Source of the DNA: Dactylis glomerata
Taxonomy: Eukaryota > Streptophyta > Magnoliopsida > Poales > Poaceae
Length of the DNA: 64,000 bases
Direction: 5' to 3'
NCBI GenBank assembly: GCA_007115705.1
Contig: QXEO01000822.1
Location: 1,295,892-1,359,891, forward strand
Position numbers and translations under genes: made by a program. Below the pieces are notes generated by a model. It was not told the origin of the DNA and did not search any database. It saw nothing but the letters and a program-made list of their open reading frames with translations. This document shows positions 22,198 through 35,013 of the stretch, piece after piece. Numbering within the stretch: the stretch's first letter is position 1; every line of letters begins with the position of its first letter.

Positions 22198-22815
22198 ATG
22201 TTGATCCCTGAGTATGTTCTGAAAGACCTGTCATTAGGTAGTGGTTCTATCATTGGGAAAGATAACATTGAGGAATTCTTTAGTTATGTCAGTAAGCACA
22301 AAGATGTTGAGGATAGATCCTTAGCAGAACTTGCTCCTAATTATGAAACCGCTGCTGCCTACTTAGTTCACATGTTGGAGGCTAGGTTTGTTAACCTTAA
22401 CCCCATAATACAGCAAATGTTTCTTAAACTTCATGATGTTGAAGACCCTAAAAAGAGAGATTTTATTTTGGAAACTATGCGTAAAGAATTTAGAGACGTT
22501 GTTATAGAAGCTAGGAAATTCTTTGATCATTTTGATATGCTAGGCTCATGTGTAGATGTTATTGGTACACTTGACAAAACCAGACCCAAAAAGGGGGAGG
22601 AAATCAAAATACTAATACCTTTTAAACTCTTAGGAATGCATGAAGCTTTGAAAAATAATTTCGATTGGATTGTTCCTGAAAACCCTTTTGATGAAAGTAG
22701 TGAATCCAAGAGTGTTGAGAAAGGATCTTCTAAAACTTATGTGGATAAAATACAATTCCTTGTTGAAAAGACTTCTGGTATTGATCTTGATGCTTCTTCA
22801 TTTGAAAATACTTGA
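22198..22815 (+). CDS. Retroelement ORF of unknown function (205 aa)
   Basis: This ATG-initiated frame of 205 codons lies about 190 bp after the 5' LTR, where gag would normally sit. I do not recognise a domain: no zinc knuckle (CxxC...HxxxxC), no protease motif and no signal peptide. The protein is moderately charged, probably helical in its first 120 residues, and has a Ser/Glu-rich segment near 'PENPFDESSESK'. It stays open although the flanking LTRs differ by several percent, which suggests it was under constraint until recently or is lucky. It ends at TGA and is followed by about 2.6 kb of non-coding sequence. It could be a remnant of gag or an accessory protein of a non-autonomous family. 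Confidence 0.6.
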   Translation: MLIPEYVLKDLSLGSGSIIGKDNIEEFFSYVSKHKDVEDRSLAELAPNYETAAAYLVHMLEARFVNLNPIIQQMFLKLHDVEDPKKRDFILETMRKEFRDVVIEARKFFDHFDMLGSCVDVIGTLDKTRPKKGEEIKILIPFKLLGMHEALKNNFDWIVPENPFDESSESKSVEKGSSKTYVDKIQFLVEKTSGIDLDASSFENT

Positions 22816-25427
22816 TTCTTACTTTCTGCGCCTAGCTCAAAGGCGTTAAAGAAAAGCACTCTTGGGAGATAACCCATGTTTTCTTTTCAGTACTTTTTAT
22901 TTTTGTTGAATCTTGAAAGTTGTTACTACTGTAATGAGCTCTCCTTATCATTTTTATTTTGTTTTTGTGCCAAGAATAACATCTAATTTGAGGAAGGTAA
23001 GATTTGGGGAAATTGCTGTCCCAAAACAGATTTCTGCGCTTTGCTGTAAAAATTCGTGAAAATTCCAGTACGTCGTATTGATCTGCGATTTTTTGTGCAC
23101 ATGCCCCATGTTATTATCTAACTTTCATTAGTTTTGCACTTTTCGATTTAAGCAACAGAAGATTTATGAAAAAATCGATCTTTACCTGATGTTCTATTTT
23201 GACAGATTTCTGCCACTATTTGCATTTGCCTCTTGATCTCTCTCTTTTTGAGTTATTTTGATCACGGAACTTTTGAGAGAAGTTGCTACAATATCTAATG
23301 TGTTAATAGGTGTTGTACTTGAGTTGAAACTGAACCAAAAGTGGATTTACTATCTTGCATACACTAATGTTGCTAATGAGAATTGTGTGAAGTTTTGTAT
23401 GAAGGAAGTTTTCAAGTGTAGGGAAAGGAGAATGATGAGATGAGATGAAGTATGGACAAAAGCTCAAGCTTGGGGATGCCCATGTCACCCCAAGAAATAT
23501 CCAAGAGGGACAAGCGATCAAAACTTGGGGATGCCCAAGGCACCCCGTTCTTCATCAACAAAAATATCAGGTCATCTTTCAAGACACTATATTTTTATTG
23601 CTCCATATGCTATGTGTTTTTCTTGGAGCATCTTTATTTTTGCTTTCAGTTTTCTTTTGTTTTGTTTGTTGTAATAAATGGTTGGACCCCAACATATTTC
23701 TTTTGGAGAAGACACACCCTGTTTTCATTCACTCAAATCGTTCTACGCGTGTTCTCTTTTTGTAGTACCGCGTTTAGATTTTGTTTTTCGCCTTTATTTT
23801 TGTTCAGAACTTGTTAGTTCTTTGTAGCTAGGTGTGTTTAGACGTCTGGTCTTTGTTGCTTTTCATCCTTGAGAGTTGTTTCAAATAGGTTTATTGGTGT
23901 TGGAAAAGATTAAAATGTTTCATGCTTATAGTGATGCAAAAGGGAGCTTGTTTAGATTGTGGCTTAGACTTTAGCATGTCATGTTAGATATTATTTTGAT
24001 TATATGCTTAGTATTTTATTGTTGTAGCATGACTTGTCTCAAATGACTGGGAGTGCTTAATGTGCCATTGAAAGAATCATGTGTTGTTTTATCATATAGA
24101 AGCATAATATTGTGGTATTCTCCTTTGATGCTTTATTTGGGTTGAATTGGCGCATGCTTACACCATGTTATGACTACAAACCAGTCGCCTCAAGCCTCTA
24201 TGTTCATTTGGTTTTTTACTTGTAATATCACTTTATGCTTTGGTTAATAATGTTTTGGTGCTATGCATGATTATGGCCGTTATTGCTCTCTTAGTTGGTC
24301 GCTCCCAGTCTTTTGCTAGCCTTCATCTGTACTGAGTATGAGCTCTACTCGTGCATCCAACCCTCAAAAACCAAAGTTATTCCAGAGAGTCCACTATTCC
24401 TATGCATGGCATTTCAAACCATTCCAAGCAAATTTTCATGTGCTACCTTTCAAACCTTCAAAATACTTCTCATTTTGTGACACTGTTTTTAGCTCATGAG
24501 GACGTAGTGGTCAGGTTTGTTATCTTCCATATTGAATTAAGTACCCCTCGACTTGCAAGCTTCATCTGCTCGTCACTAATTTTGCGAGAGAGCTGGTCAG
24601 ACCATTGTAACCTTTAAAAAAAGAAAAAAAAGGCAGTCCTCCATGGTATGTGATTGTTGGTAGGCACTCGAAGAATTCGGTTAGCCATGGTTTGTGAAAA
24701 GAAAAGTGGGGAGGAGTGCCAAAATTTATAAAAGAGCATGCAAATGCCAATTTTTCAAGAACTCGGAACCGCTCTCAACTTGTTTAGTATGGAAGATAGC
24801 AAGAACCCCATTGCCATTCGTTGACAGGAACAACCACCTCTCAAAACAATTTTTATCTCTGTTTTACAAATGAAAAGCTCTAGCACATGTTAAATCCCTG
24901 CTTCCCTCTGCGAAAGGGCCTATCTTTTACTTTTATGTTGAGTCTTCATCTTCTATCTTTATGCACCGATTAAGAGAGCATAGTTGTCATTCTGAGTATA
25001 ATATGCATAGTCCCAAAATTTATTATTGATTGATTCATGATTATGGTATTGCTTGTTCTCAAATTATTTGTATCTAGTCACCCTCCTGAACTTTGACGGT
25101 GTCCTGTGCATTTATGTTTTGCTATTCCATGAGTGACAAGCTGAATACAACTTTGCTATGTTTTCTCTATTCTTCAAACAAACAATTGACTTTCAATGCA
25201 TTATTACTTATGATCTTTTGTTTGTGTTACTTTTCATGTTGTAACATGGTTGCTAAGTTATATGGTTAGAATTATATCTTTTATGCCCATGTTTAGAGTA
25301 CTTTGATCACAGCTTACAATGCTTTACATCGACTTGATCAAGATTGTGTTGGCATGTCACCTCAAATTATTATTTTTGTTATCACTTACCTACTCGAGGA
25401 CGAGCAGGAGTTAAGCTTGGGGATGCT
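22816..25427 (+). other. Non-coding internal region of the Athila-like element
   Basis: About 2.6 kb, AT-rich, with no long frame. It starts with the phrase 'cgcctagctcaaaggcgtta', which I recall from other cereal Athila-like elements just after their ORF. It ends in the purine-rich tract before the 3' LTR. Confidence 0.6.
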
Positions 25428-26012
25428 TGATACGTTGCAAATGTATCTATAATTTTTGATGCTCCATGCTTGTTTTACACCAATTGCTTTATGTTTTGTT
25501 TACACTTTGTGGTGTTTTTATGCATTTTCCAGAACTAACCTATTAACAAGATGCCACAGTGCCACTTCCTGTTTTCTGTTGTTTTTGTGTTTCAGAAAAG
25601 TTACAAAAGAAATATTCTCAGAATTGGACGAAACAAAAGCCAAAGTTCCTATTTACCTGACATGAAGGAGTCCAAAGGAGATATGGAGGAGAGCCAGGAG
25701 GCGGCCACACCATGGGGTGGCGCGGCCTACCCCCTGGCCGCGCTGGCCTGTGGTGTGGGCCTCTTGGCCCCCCTCTGACATCGCCCTTCCGCCTATAAAT
25801 TCCCTTCGTCGCAAAAACCCTAAAGGACCGAAGACTTTTCCACAAAACATACTACAAGCCACCAGCGTTGTCGACCCGAGATTGGGAGGGTCTAGAAGCT
25901 CTTCTCGGCACCCTGCCGAAGAGGGGAATCATCACCGGAGGCCTTCTTCATCACTATGCCAGCCTCCGGAGTGATGCGTGAGTAGTCCACCACTAGACCA
26001 TGGGTCCATAGC
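25428..26012 (+). repeat. 3' LTR of the Athila-like element, first part
   Basis: Matches 20399 onward. It also contains a short GC-rich segment near 25683-25735 that the 5' LTR lacks. It continues at 30124-31187 after the nested insertion. Confidence 0.85.
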
Positions 26013-29000
26013 TATAGTGACCTCACCCGGTAGGGTGCCGATCCCTGTGCTTTTCAGTGCTAGTCCCTAGATCAACGCTAGCAGACACAGTTTAAGATGT
26101 AATATCAAGAAACAAAGGTCATTATATTACATCGCATGATCCAGAAAATTACATAAAGAAACTTTACCATTCTCGTAGCATAAAGCTATCAGAGTTTACA
26201 ACGAGATCATAAGTAGCATGGAGTCCTTCGTCTTCATGTGCCACAGGCGAACATGTTGTGGATAGACTCGTAACCCTGTCGTTCCTTACTTGTCGTCGAA
26301 ATCTGCAACATGAAACATTGCAGCCACAAAGGGTCAATATATTTGAATTTTATTGGCAAGATGTCACTTTTTGGTGGACACCGATGGAGCCTAACACTTA
26401 AATGAATATTTGGCTAGGTGGAGCTTCAGGCTTATTTTGTGTAAAGCAAATTTTATCCTATCATTTTCTCAAAGCAAAACTTCTGCTAGACAACTTGATT
26501 TGGGTGACCTACCCCAATAGACATAGGCCGTAGTTATCGTATGGGACATGCTGGTCGATAGATACTTACATCAAATGTCAAAACCTCAATTACTACATAT
26601 GGACAACTTGGTTTGGGTGACATACCCCTACAGGCACAGGCACATAGAAATGGCTCGGGACCTGCTAGCCGATAGACACTTGCACCAATTGCCATATTCC
26701 CAGTTCACCCACAAATTTTAATTTAAGAAGTTGGGATGAGGAGATCCTTGAATAGCTTCAAAATCATGTCGCTCAAAATTGTCCGTAAATGGGGACACGG
26801 CTAAGTACTTAGTTTTAACATTCTGCAAAGGTTGTGCACTTTTCCCACAAGACTCAGTCATCCCCTTTTGCCATGATGCTCATTTTGCTCAAATGGCCAA
26901 GTGAAGACTAAGACGAGACCTTTCAGAAGCAATCCCTCAGACCAACCCGGACGCGTTCCATCCTATCAACATCTACCACCCTCTGTCCGTCTAGCTTGAG
27001 TTCTTGTAGCTTAGTTGGTCAAGACAGAGACCATTTGACTTGTGGTTGCACTGAAAGCTTCACGACTTGAACGTCTCCAATCTCTTTGTTCCTGGGTGGC
27101 CGTCCACAAGTGCGATACACCTGGAGGTTCAGAGGTTCGACGACATGACCCCAGGGAACCACTCAACATAAACCAAGACAACCACTTCCACCCATGTGAT
27201 TCATTAACTTAGTTGTTTTATTAGTCTTTCCAAAACATGGTTTTCAACACTTTAGCCAAGAACATGTGGAATTCCCTTCCCAAATCAAAAGTGTAAGACA
27301 AGGTAACCTATAGCAGCAGTAGTTCTACTAGGAGATGCAAAAGCTAGCCAAAGAGACTTAAGCAAAACCTAGACCAAAACTCTTAAACAACCTACTCATG
27401 CATCTTCTACAAGAAAAGCTACAAGTGACAAAACTTTAGTAGGACAACAAGATGATGACACTTGCCTTAGTAATTTCTGAAGATTTGTACTTCTCTTAAT
27501 CAACACACGTAGCTCTCTGTACAACTATAAGATAGAAAATAACACAACATAAACACACCATTCAAAGCAACATAGTCAAAGAAGATAGACAAAAGTGTTT
27601 ATTTTTAGCTTAGTCCTTAACTGTCTTAGTGAAGATTGGAGAACAAGATTGTGGCGTGAAGTTGACTTGACATGGATGGAGAGAATGGCTAAGTCAAGGA
27701 ACTTTAAAGATTGATGGGGTTTTCTAAATTGTTAAGAAGCGTCAAACACTTAGTAAAAATAGCTTAAGGAGATTCTTAGGCTTGGTTTGAGAAGTTTGAT
27801 GGATAAATTCTAAGTGGTGAGGTTTGTCACTTTCATCTTCTTGACTTGGGATTTCTTCTCTTGATCTTCTTGTTTTTCCTCCATCTCCTTGTATTCTCAT
27901 CAACTTCTTCTCCATGGTCTTGATATGGGAAAGCTTCTATGTCATGTTGTTGAATGGGGTAGTCAAAATACTTAGAAGAATTTGGGTAAGATGGAGTTGA
28001 TAGTTTTGCACTTGGGTAAGGATAGAGAGTAGATTTTTCACTAAGTCATCGTAGAGTTGAATGGTCATTAGGACTTACGATATTTCACACCATTTGCATA
28101 GTGGGACAAAAATCAAATAGCACAAAGTGCCCAATAGGAATTAGGATTCATTTTTTTTGCAAGGTGCTCAAATAACACAACTATAGTTTGCAAAAGCATT
28201 ATATAAAGGAGTTGAATTTTGAATAAGTGTGAAAAGTGTGTGAAGTACTCTGGTGGGTTTTTAATTATCAAGGTAAGCAATTTGGCAAAAGGAATTATGC
28301 CTAAGATATTTATAGGATTAAATCTAGAGAGAAAATACTCAAATCCTCATTTGAATTTGAATACTTGAGAAAATTGGTCCAAATAAATTGTGCAGTGGTT
28401 CTACTAGATAGAGGACAACAATATGATTCATTTGCAAAAAGAATCAATTGAAAAGGATTTCTAGATTTTGAACTATATAAAAAATACTCAAACTCACATA
28501 TTTGAATTTGAATGTTTTTAACTAGTTCAAAAGACAAAATTTATTGCACAATTGTGTTCTACACATTTTTAGGAATCTAGAGACGTATTATTTGCAATTT
28601 TTAGATAAACAGAACAAAAGATATGAATTTTTGAAGGTTAGACAATTTTCTGAATTTTTAAAACGAGATTTGAACCTAGGCTTATCCAGAAACAAACACA
28701 TGGAGGCTTCTGATTCACCGGTACCACTTCGAGTGGATCAGGGATTTGGGCCGTTAGATTTTACGAGATCTGGATGGCCCAGATCTGCCTGTACCTCTTC
28801 GAATTAGTGATATAATCTAGGCCTCTGGATCTAGATCCAACGGCCACAGATGAAAGCGAGAGGGGCTCACCTCGGGCTAGGGTTCCGGCTGGCCACCAGC
28901 GACGAGCGGCTTGGGGGTGGATGGCGTCGGTGCTCCGATGGTCCTTGGACAACGGTGAGGGCACGACGGGGTTCGGGCCAAGGTGGTGAAGGCGATGGAG

Positions 29001-30118
29001 TCGGAGAGGACCTCGGGTGTTTCCAGATACGACGGCGGGAGGCGGCCGGAGGTGCTCTAGGCGACGGTGAGCTACAGACAAGGAAGGACACGATGAATTA
29101 CTACAAGGAAAAAATGCCCGTAGGGTCTCAGAATATGCGCACGGGCAAGTCAAAGAGATGGGTACCAAAAGGCGGCGGCGGAATCACCGGTTGTCGCCGA
29201 AATCGAGCGAAGCCTGCGGTGCTACTGGCAGGGCTCCGGTGAGCGATTACGCCGGCCTGGTGGCATTTCGGAGAAAGGGAAAGAGAGGGAAGAGAGGGAA
29301 GAGTGAGGGGATTATATAGGCGCAGGCATGGGCCAAAAGGAGCAAGGAATTACGGGGAATTAAGGGGGGAGGATCGCGCTGTCTCCGGGCGAAATCTTTG
29401 GGCAGAGGTTGAAGCCGACCGGATCTGCTGACATGTGGGGCAGAGTTGCCAGCGGGAGAGGGAAAGGATGCGTACCGTTTCGCGAGGGTGCCCGGGTGGG
29501 CCGTGGGCCGCTTCTGCTGCTGGGCCGAAGGGGTTCCCCGGGGCCTTTTCTATTTTTTCTTTTCTTTTCTTTTCATTTTCTGTTTTCTGATTTCCTTTAT
29601 ACCTTTTGCATTTTGGCTCCAAATTGACTAAAACCAGTTTCGAAAATTTACTAAAATTCAACATATCATTTTGAAATAGTAAGCTACAACCTTTAATTTC
29701 CAATAGTAAAATTTGGCAATAATATATGCATTTGTCCCATAGTGTTTCTTTGCATACATTCTTAAATAGAAAAATAGGGTTCAAAATCATTCTTTAAAAA
29801 TTCAAAATAGAAAATAATATTTGAAACTTAATTTCAAATACATTTTTAGTAATGCAACCTTTATTTTATATAAAACATTTTGGAAATATTTCCTTTGCAA
29901 ATAAGCTTGCATAGTTTTGAATATAATTCAAAATAGTATTTTGAAATCTTATTTTCTCAATTGAGTTCTTCAAGGAATAATAGAAAGTTTCAAATGGTTT
30001 TTCTAATAAGGCTTTTAAATAAATCAAAAAGTTTTAATTCCCTGTGAAATTTCAATCAATACAACATACATGGTTCCTATTTTATTTATTTCACATTCCA
30101 AAATTTTGGGATGTGACA
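26013..30118 (-). mobile_element. 4.1-kb giant solo LTR (LARD/Sukkula-like), inverted
   Basis: Inserted in the 3' LTR of the Athila-like element. The 5-bp duplication ATAGC is at 26008-26012 and 30119-30123, and the intact 5' LTR copy shows the empty site. Read on the - strand it begins TGTCACATCCCAAAATTTTG and ends GGTCACTATA. It has no long inverted ends and no inner LTR pair. Its first ~300 bp match the start of the element at 51949, for example 'TTTCACAGGGA' and 'AGCCTTATTAGAAAA'. Both have a TATA box about 800 bp in. A 5-bp TSD, a TG start and a promoter at that place suggest a very long solo LTR, as known for the large non-autonomous barley element Sukkula. Open frames inside show no domain. 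Confidence 0.7.
29311..29320 (-). promoter_or_regulatory. Putative TATA box of the giant LTR
   Basis: - strand CCTATATAAT, followed downstream by a CT-rich leader. Its distance from the LTR start (about 800 bp) equals that of the related element's TATA at 52766. Confidence 0.6.
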
Positions 30119-30123
30119 ATAGC

Positions 30124-31187
30124 AGTAGCTAGATGGTTGTCTTCTCCTCCATGCGCCTTATGTCTAGATCTTGTGAGCTGCCTATCATGATCAAGATCAT
30201 CTTCGTGTAATTCTACATGTTGTGTTTGTTGGGATCCAATGAATATTGAGTACTATGTCAAGTTGATTGTTGATTTATCATGTCTATGTTATTTGTGAAC
30301 TTGCATGCTCTCCATTGCTAGTAGATATCTTGGCCAAGTAGATGCTAGTGACTCCAAGAGGGAGTATTTATGCTCGATAGTGGGTTCATGCCTCTAGTAA
30401 TCTGGGAGAGTGACAATAACTTCTAAGGTTGTAGATGTGATGTTGCTACGAGGGAGAAAACAACAATCTTTTGTTCAAGGACAATTGTATTGTTTACATT
30501 ACACACTTTGCTTAAGGCGATAATCTGTTGCTTGCAACTTAATACCCAAGGGTTGTTCGGATGATATCCTGCGGGTGGATTATTAGTCATAGATGCAGTT
30601 GGATTATGGTCTATGTATTATGTTGTAATGCCCAAGTGAATCTCATAGTGATCTTCATGACATGTACATGCATTGTTATGCATTCTTTATTTTGTCAATT
30701 GCCCAACTGTAATTTGTTTACCCATCGTGTTATTTATCTTTATGGAGAGACACCTCTAGTGAACTGTGGACCCCGGTCCATTCTTTTATATTTATATTAC
30801 CATCTACTGCAAGCACTGTTTACTTTCCAAAGCATTACTTTATTTCACCGCAAGCAAACATCTCTTTCCACACTATACGTCTAATCCTTTGTTTTCAGCA
30901 AACCGGTGAGATTGACAACCTCATCGTAAGTTGGGGCAAAGTAGTTTGGTTGTGTTGTGTGCAGGTTCCACATTACTGCTGGCGCTGACACCGCACACAA
31001 GACTGTTTTCAGGCGCCGTCAACTGTTCTCAGGCACCGTTGCCAAAGTCGGCTAGCAACAACCTTCAGAAGTGGTTTCTTTCTCCTACTGGCCGATTAAA
31101 CTTTGGTTTCATAATTGAGGGAAATCTTACTGCTGTGCTCATCATACCTTCCTCTTGGGGTTTCCCAACTGGTCCTGTGAGACATCA
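30124..31187 (+). repeat. 3' LTR of the Athila-like element, second part
   Basis: Continues colinear with 20947-22006 and ends ...GAGACATCA. Confidence 0.85.
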
Positions 31188-31201
31188 ACAGGCCCGGCCA
31201 C
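31188..31201 (+). repeat. Remnant of the right LTR of the TRIM-like element
   Basis: ACAGGCCCGGCCAC matches the LTR interior near 19940, exactly where the left part was cut. The remaining ~30 bp of the LTR are missing, so the element was truncated here. Confidence 0.65.
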
Positions 31202-31631
31202 CATGATCACTGCCTTTGGTTGCCAACCTCATGATCATTGACGGACAGTCTTTTCTTTGCCGTCGGACAGTCCGACGAACTGTTTTTGTTAGGGCTGGAC
31301 AAGTTGTCGGACTTCTTGCCGGCCATGTCTTGCTCCCTCGCATGTTCATTGCCAACTAGCCGAACATATACTTGCCATACGGCCAGACTATCCGGTAGGT
31401 CAATGCACCGCTGTGTCGGCCAGATCCACCTCGGATTTCATCATGGTCGTCCACAACCGGTACCGCCACCATCTCGCCGGCCATGACTGCCACCGCGCGG
31501 CAGAGTCATCGTCGTTAAGACGGCGTATGCACACTCATCAGGGGCGAACATACATACCTATACAAATACACATGCTTCGTACAATTAATTTAGGCCATAC
31601 GGGTTATGACAAGGGTATAGCTAATAGAGCT
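31202..31631. other. Unassigned sequence, GC-balanced
   Basis: No gene or repeat boundary could be fixed. The base composition resembles 19000-19690, so it may be the continuation of the same older sequence into which the TRIM-like element inserted. Confidence 0.3.
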
Positions 31632-31941
31632 TGTTATCTTTGTACCCCTGAGGCCCGCTAGGATAGGCCCAGTCATAGACATAGTCGAATTACGACTTGA
31701 TATCGTATACAAACACTGTAATTTGTATTAAACCCGACCGGATCCTTGAGACCTGGCCACCTATATATAGGGGCCAGGAGAGGCCGACCAGGGACAGATT
31801 GAGATTGAGCCAAGTTTAGTACCACGCCTATTCTCAATACACGCCTTGTTTGACTGATCTTTACCTTCGAGTTCATCCGACACCCTCTTCCCCCGATCCT
31901 AAGTCCTTCATCTTGGACATTTGTCGAGTTAACCCTCGTCA
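31632..31941 (+). repeat. 5' LTR (3' portion certain) of the gypsy element
   Basis: Contains a TATA-like 'ctatatatagggg' at about 31770-31783. It ends ...CTCGTCA just before the primer-binding phrase TTGGCGCCGATCGTGGGGAC (31943-31962). The left boundary is tentative. Confidence 0.6.
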
Positions 31942-32262
31942 ATTGGCGCCGATCGTGGGGACTTTGGGCGTTGGAATCATGAATTCGATGCCTTTTTCGC
32001 TTCTAGCCAACATCAACTCGAAAGTCGACGGAAACCAGATATCCTTCGGGACCGTAGATTTTCAACTTCATCCACCAACCCTTACTCCAATCTTCGCAAT
32101 TTTGGATCAGGAGATGGACCTGACGATCGGAAGCCTGAACTTTCGCATCGGTTCTTTGGGTTCGACTCGCCTCTTAGATTCAACGAAATCGGATCCATTG
32201 GCAGGAAAAACCAGACAATCACAATACCAGAATCATCGGTAGGCTCTTCCAGTGAGGTAAAC

Positions 32263-33971
32263 TTGACGGTTAGCTTCACAACAATGGAAAAAAGAGAAGA
32301 AAAAATTGAAGAACTCGACGAGCTCATGGGAAACCTCAACATAGGAGAAGTAATGGGTCACTTGGATCTTGACCAAAAGGACTTCACCACCCGAAGCGGC
32401 GGTGTCTCCAGTAATATACACCAGGTATGCATCATCATCACTGAAGCAACAGAAGAAAACAATGACGCCGACAACCTAGTAGTCAACACACAGGGCAACA
32501 ACCCAACGAGCAATAGTGGAAAAGAGAAGGAGAAAATATATGTCTCCGCCGGAGAGTGGAGAATTATCATGTCAGCAATTAATCACGGCACAGATGTACC
32601 CGCAAATTTGAGGAGAGAAGTCTTAATGGGATATCAATATGCCCTGCATCAGCACAGAAAGAAGCTGCAAGTAGAAAAAAGCGAGCTTAGGAAAAGTCAG
32701 GAGAGCAATAGCGCATCAAGCAGATCATATTGGAACAAGTACGGTGAGACATCGGATTCCAACAAAGAAAGACACCGCGAACCAAAGCATAGCAGGAGAA
32801 ATACAACACGAGGAAGGGAAGAAGAACGCGCAAGAAGTATCAGCGCGCCATTATCAAATGAAGAGGAAAACTTCATACAGGAAACACCGGAAGTAGCCCT
32901 AGTGCCAGCACGGGCATATCTATTAGCCACGCAGCCAGAAACCGGAGATCCACGGGAGCACATGCATCAAGCAGCCATAAAAAGTCTCGGGTTAGTGGAA
33001 GATAAGTTAAGGCAACAGTCCTCAGAAAAGAAGTCGACATATTACGAGGGTCAGGGAAAGAAGAGTCGAAAGTACCAATCCTCGCAAATCAATTAAGCAA
33101 CTCATCATGTGATCAAAACCACAAGGCATGAGTGGAGGATGCAAGAAATATTATAGCTCAAAAGAACATGAACAAAGCACGCTATGCATGGAAGGAAGAA
33201 AACTACGAGGACGATGAAAAGGAGATGTGTGTGCTATGCTTTACCCGAAGGGTTCGCAGAACACGAGTACCCGAAGGATTCAAATTACCACACGACCAAC
33301 AGAAGTATGATGGGTCACAAGAGCATAGGCTGTGGCTATCAGATTACCTTCAAGAAGTGCAAATACTAGGAGGAACAAGAGTGACAGCAATGCAAAGTTT
33401 ACAACTACACCTCAACGATGCAGCATGGTTCTGGTTAAGCACCTTACCCAACGATTCCATCGGAAGTTGGGGTGAACTAGAAAATAAATTCGCAAGAAAT
33501 TTTCGTTCGACATACAAACGTCCAACGTCAATCAAAGAAGTCAAATCATGTATGCAGGGAAAGGGCGAGACTCTATGCTCATATATACAGCGGCGGAGTA
33601 TAATAAAAAACTCTGCAGAAGACATCTCCGATGAGTGGGCAGTAGATGCTTTTTTGGCTGGCCTTCGCCGTTCGCACCTCGTGGAAGAGTTAGGAAGAAC
33701 AAGGCCCAAAATGGTGTCAGAATTAATAGAGGTGGCAAGCAGATTCGCCGATGGAGAAGACGGTTACAACAATAAAAGGGCGCATTCCCCAGAAGTCGAC
33801 AGAGCAAACAGGCAAAGGTGCAGGTCTCGCAATGAGGATGGCCACATAAGACGCAACCAAGTAGCCGCAGGGTATGAAAGGGGAGACAAGGAAGGAAACG
33901 AGAGTAGAGAGTACCAAGACAAAAGCAGCCGCAGACGAGATAAGCCAAAATATTCTGACCCATCTGCATAA
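32263..33971 (+). pseudogene. gag: gag of the gypsy element (frame-shifted)
   Basis: The first open part (32263-33096) is a charged N-terminal region. The second (33132-33971), in a different frame, holds the conserved retrotransposon gag core: 'KYDGSQEHRLWLSDYL', 'IGSWGELENKFARNF' and 'SYIQRRS...DAFLAGLRRS', followed by an Arg/Lys-rich tail. At least one frame change separates the two. The core would form the capsid of the particle. Non-functional as it stands. Confidence 0.8.
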
Positions 33972-34151
33972 GACATGCTTCATGGACCTTGCCGCATCCA
34001 CTATGCATACCTAGATGGCAAGAGAGTTTCCAATCACCTGATGAGAGATTGCAGGACGTTCCTAAGATTACAAGATGCAATGGAATTAAGCCAAGGAGCA
34101 CATCAAGGAAACATAACATAGGGCAACGTAACCACAGGTCAAGGATATCAA

Positions 34152-34982
34152 GTGCAAAACGATGCAGGTTCAAAGGTCTACAAATCCGTGATGATCCAGC
34201 CTGTTCCAAAATCCAAGAAAGAGCAGAAAAGCATATCAAGGCAAGTAAACCTAGCAATATTATCACCACCAGCCACCACAGAATATCTGCGATGGTCCGA
34301 CCAAACGATTAGGTTCAGTAGAGCGGACCACCCAAGAAAAGTACCCAGGCCAGGACAAGCGCCAATGGTGTTTAAGGCGCAAATAGGAGGATACGACATC
34401 GGACAGGTATTTATGGACGCAGACAGTGGCATAAATTTAATATACGCAAGGACCCTGAAGGCAATGAGCATCTCGCTGGAATGGTTGAAGCGAACAGATT
34501 GCTCTTTTCACGGGATAGTACCAGGAAGTGCAAACCATCCCCTAGAAAAAATTGAACTCGACGTTTGCTTTGGCGACAGCGGTAACTTCCGCAGAGGAAA
34601 ACTAGAGTTCGAGGTGATGGACTGGCCCTCGCAATACCACGCAATCCTGGGACGACCAACGTTTGCAAAGTTCATGGCAGTTCCTCACTATGCATACCTG
34701 GCACTCAAAATTCCAGGACCTAAGGGGGTCATCATAGTATAGGGAAGCTTTGAAGTATCAAACACCCGCGAGAAAGAATTCAACAGGATGGCACAAACCT
34801 TTGGCATGACAGGTGAATATGCAAGACTTAAAGGCAAAACTGATCACAATGTACTACCCGACGTCGGTCAATCCCTACCAGATCAGGCTTTCGACACAAC
34901 ACAAGATTCTAAGAAAGTTCGGGTTCATCCCACAGACACAAACAAGACCACTTCCATTGCAGTAAACCTGGATCCCGCATAG
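34152..34982 (+). pseudogene. Aspartic protease region of the gypsy element
   Basis: A retropepsin-like fold is readable: the active-site loop 'FMDADSGINLIY' at about 34413 and the second motif 'YHAILGRPTFAKFMA' at about 34637. The frame continues from gag with in-frame stops at 33969, 34740 and 34980. The copia element at 35019 then cuts it, and the same frame resumes at 47804. Confidence 0.78.
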
Positions 34983-35013
34983 GAAAGCATGCTCATCGAG
35001 TTCCTCCGTGAGC

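Larger units (their letters stand above)
20399..31187 (+). mobile_element. Non-autonomous Athila-like LTR retrotransposon
   Basis: The 5' LTR spans 20399-22006 (TGATACGTTGCAAACG...GAGACATCA) and the 3' LTR 25428-31187. The latter is split by a 4.1-kb insertion at 26013-30118. The leader 'ggtgccattgccggggag' (22018-22035) is a slightly altered form of the primer-site phrase seen in Athila-type cereal elements. The purine-rich tract ending at 25427 (ttaagcttggggatgct) precedes the 3' LTR. About 14 differences in the first 240 aligned LTR bases make it clearly older than the elements at 35019 and 54806. The only coding frame is 22198-22815, and no gag or pol domain is found. Confidence 0.88.

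Noticed and set aside
29090..29155. CACTA-like end ('actacaaggaaaaaatgcccg') inside the giant LTR
   Set aside because: No partner terminus or 3-bp duplication. More likely a chance resemblance, although TGCCCGT...ACGGGCA can pair locally.
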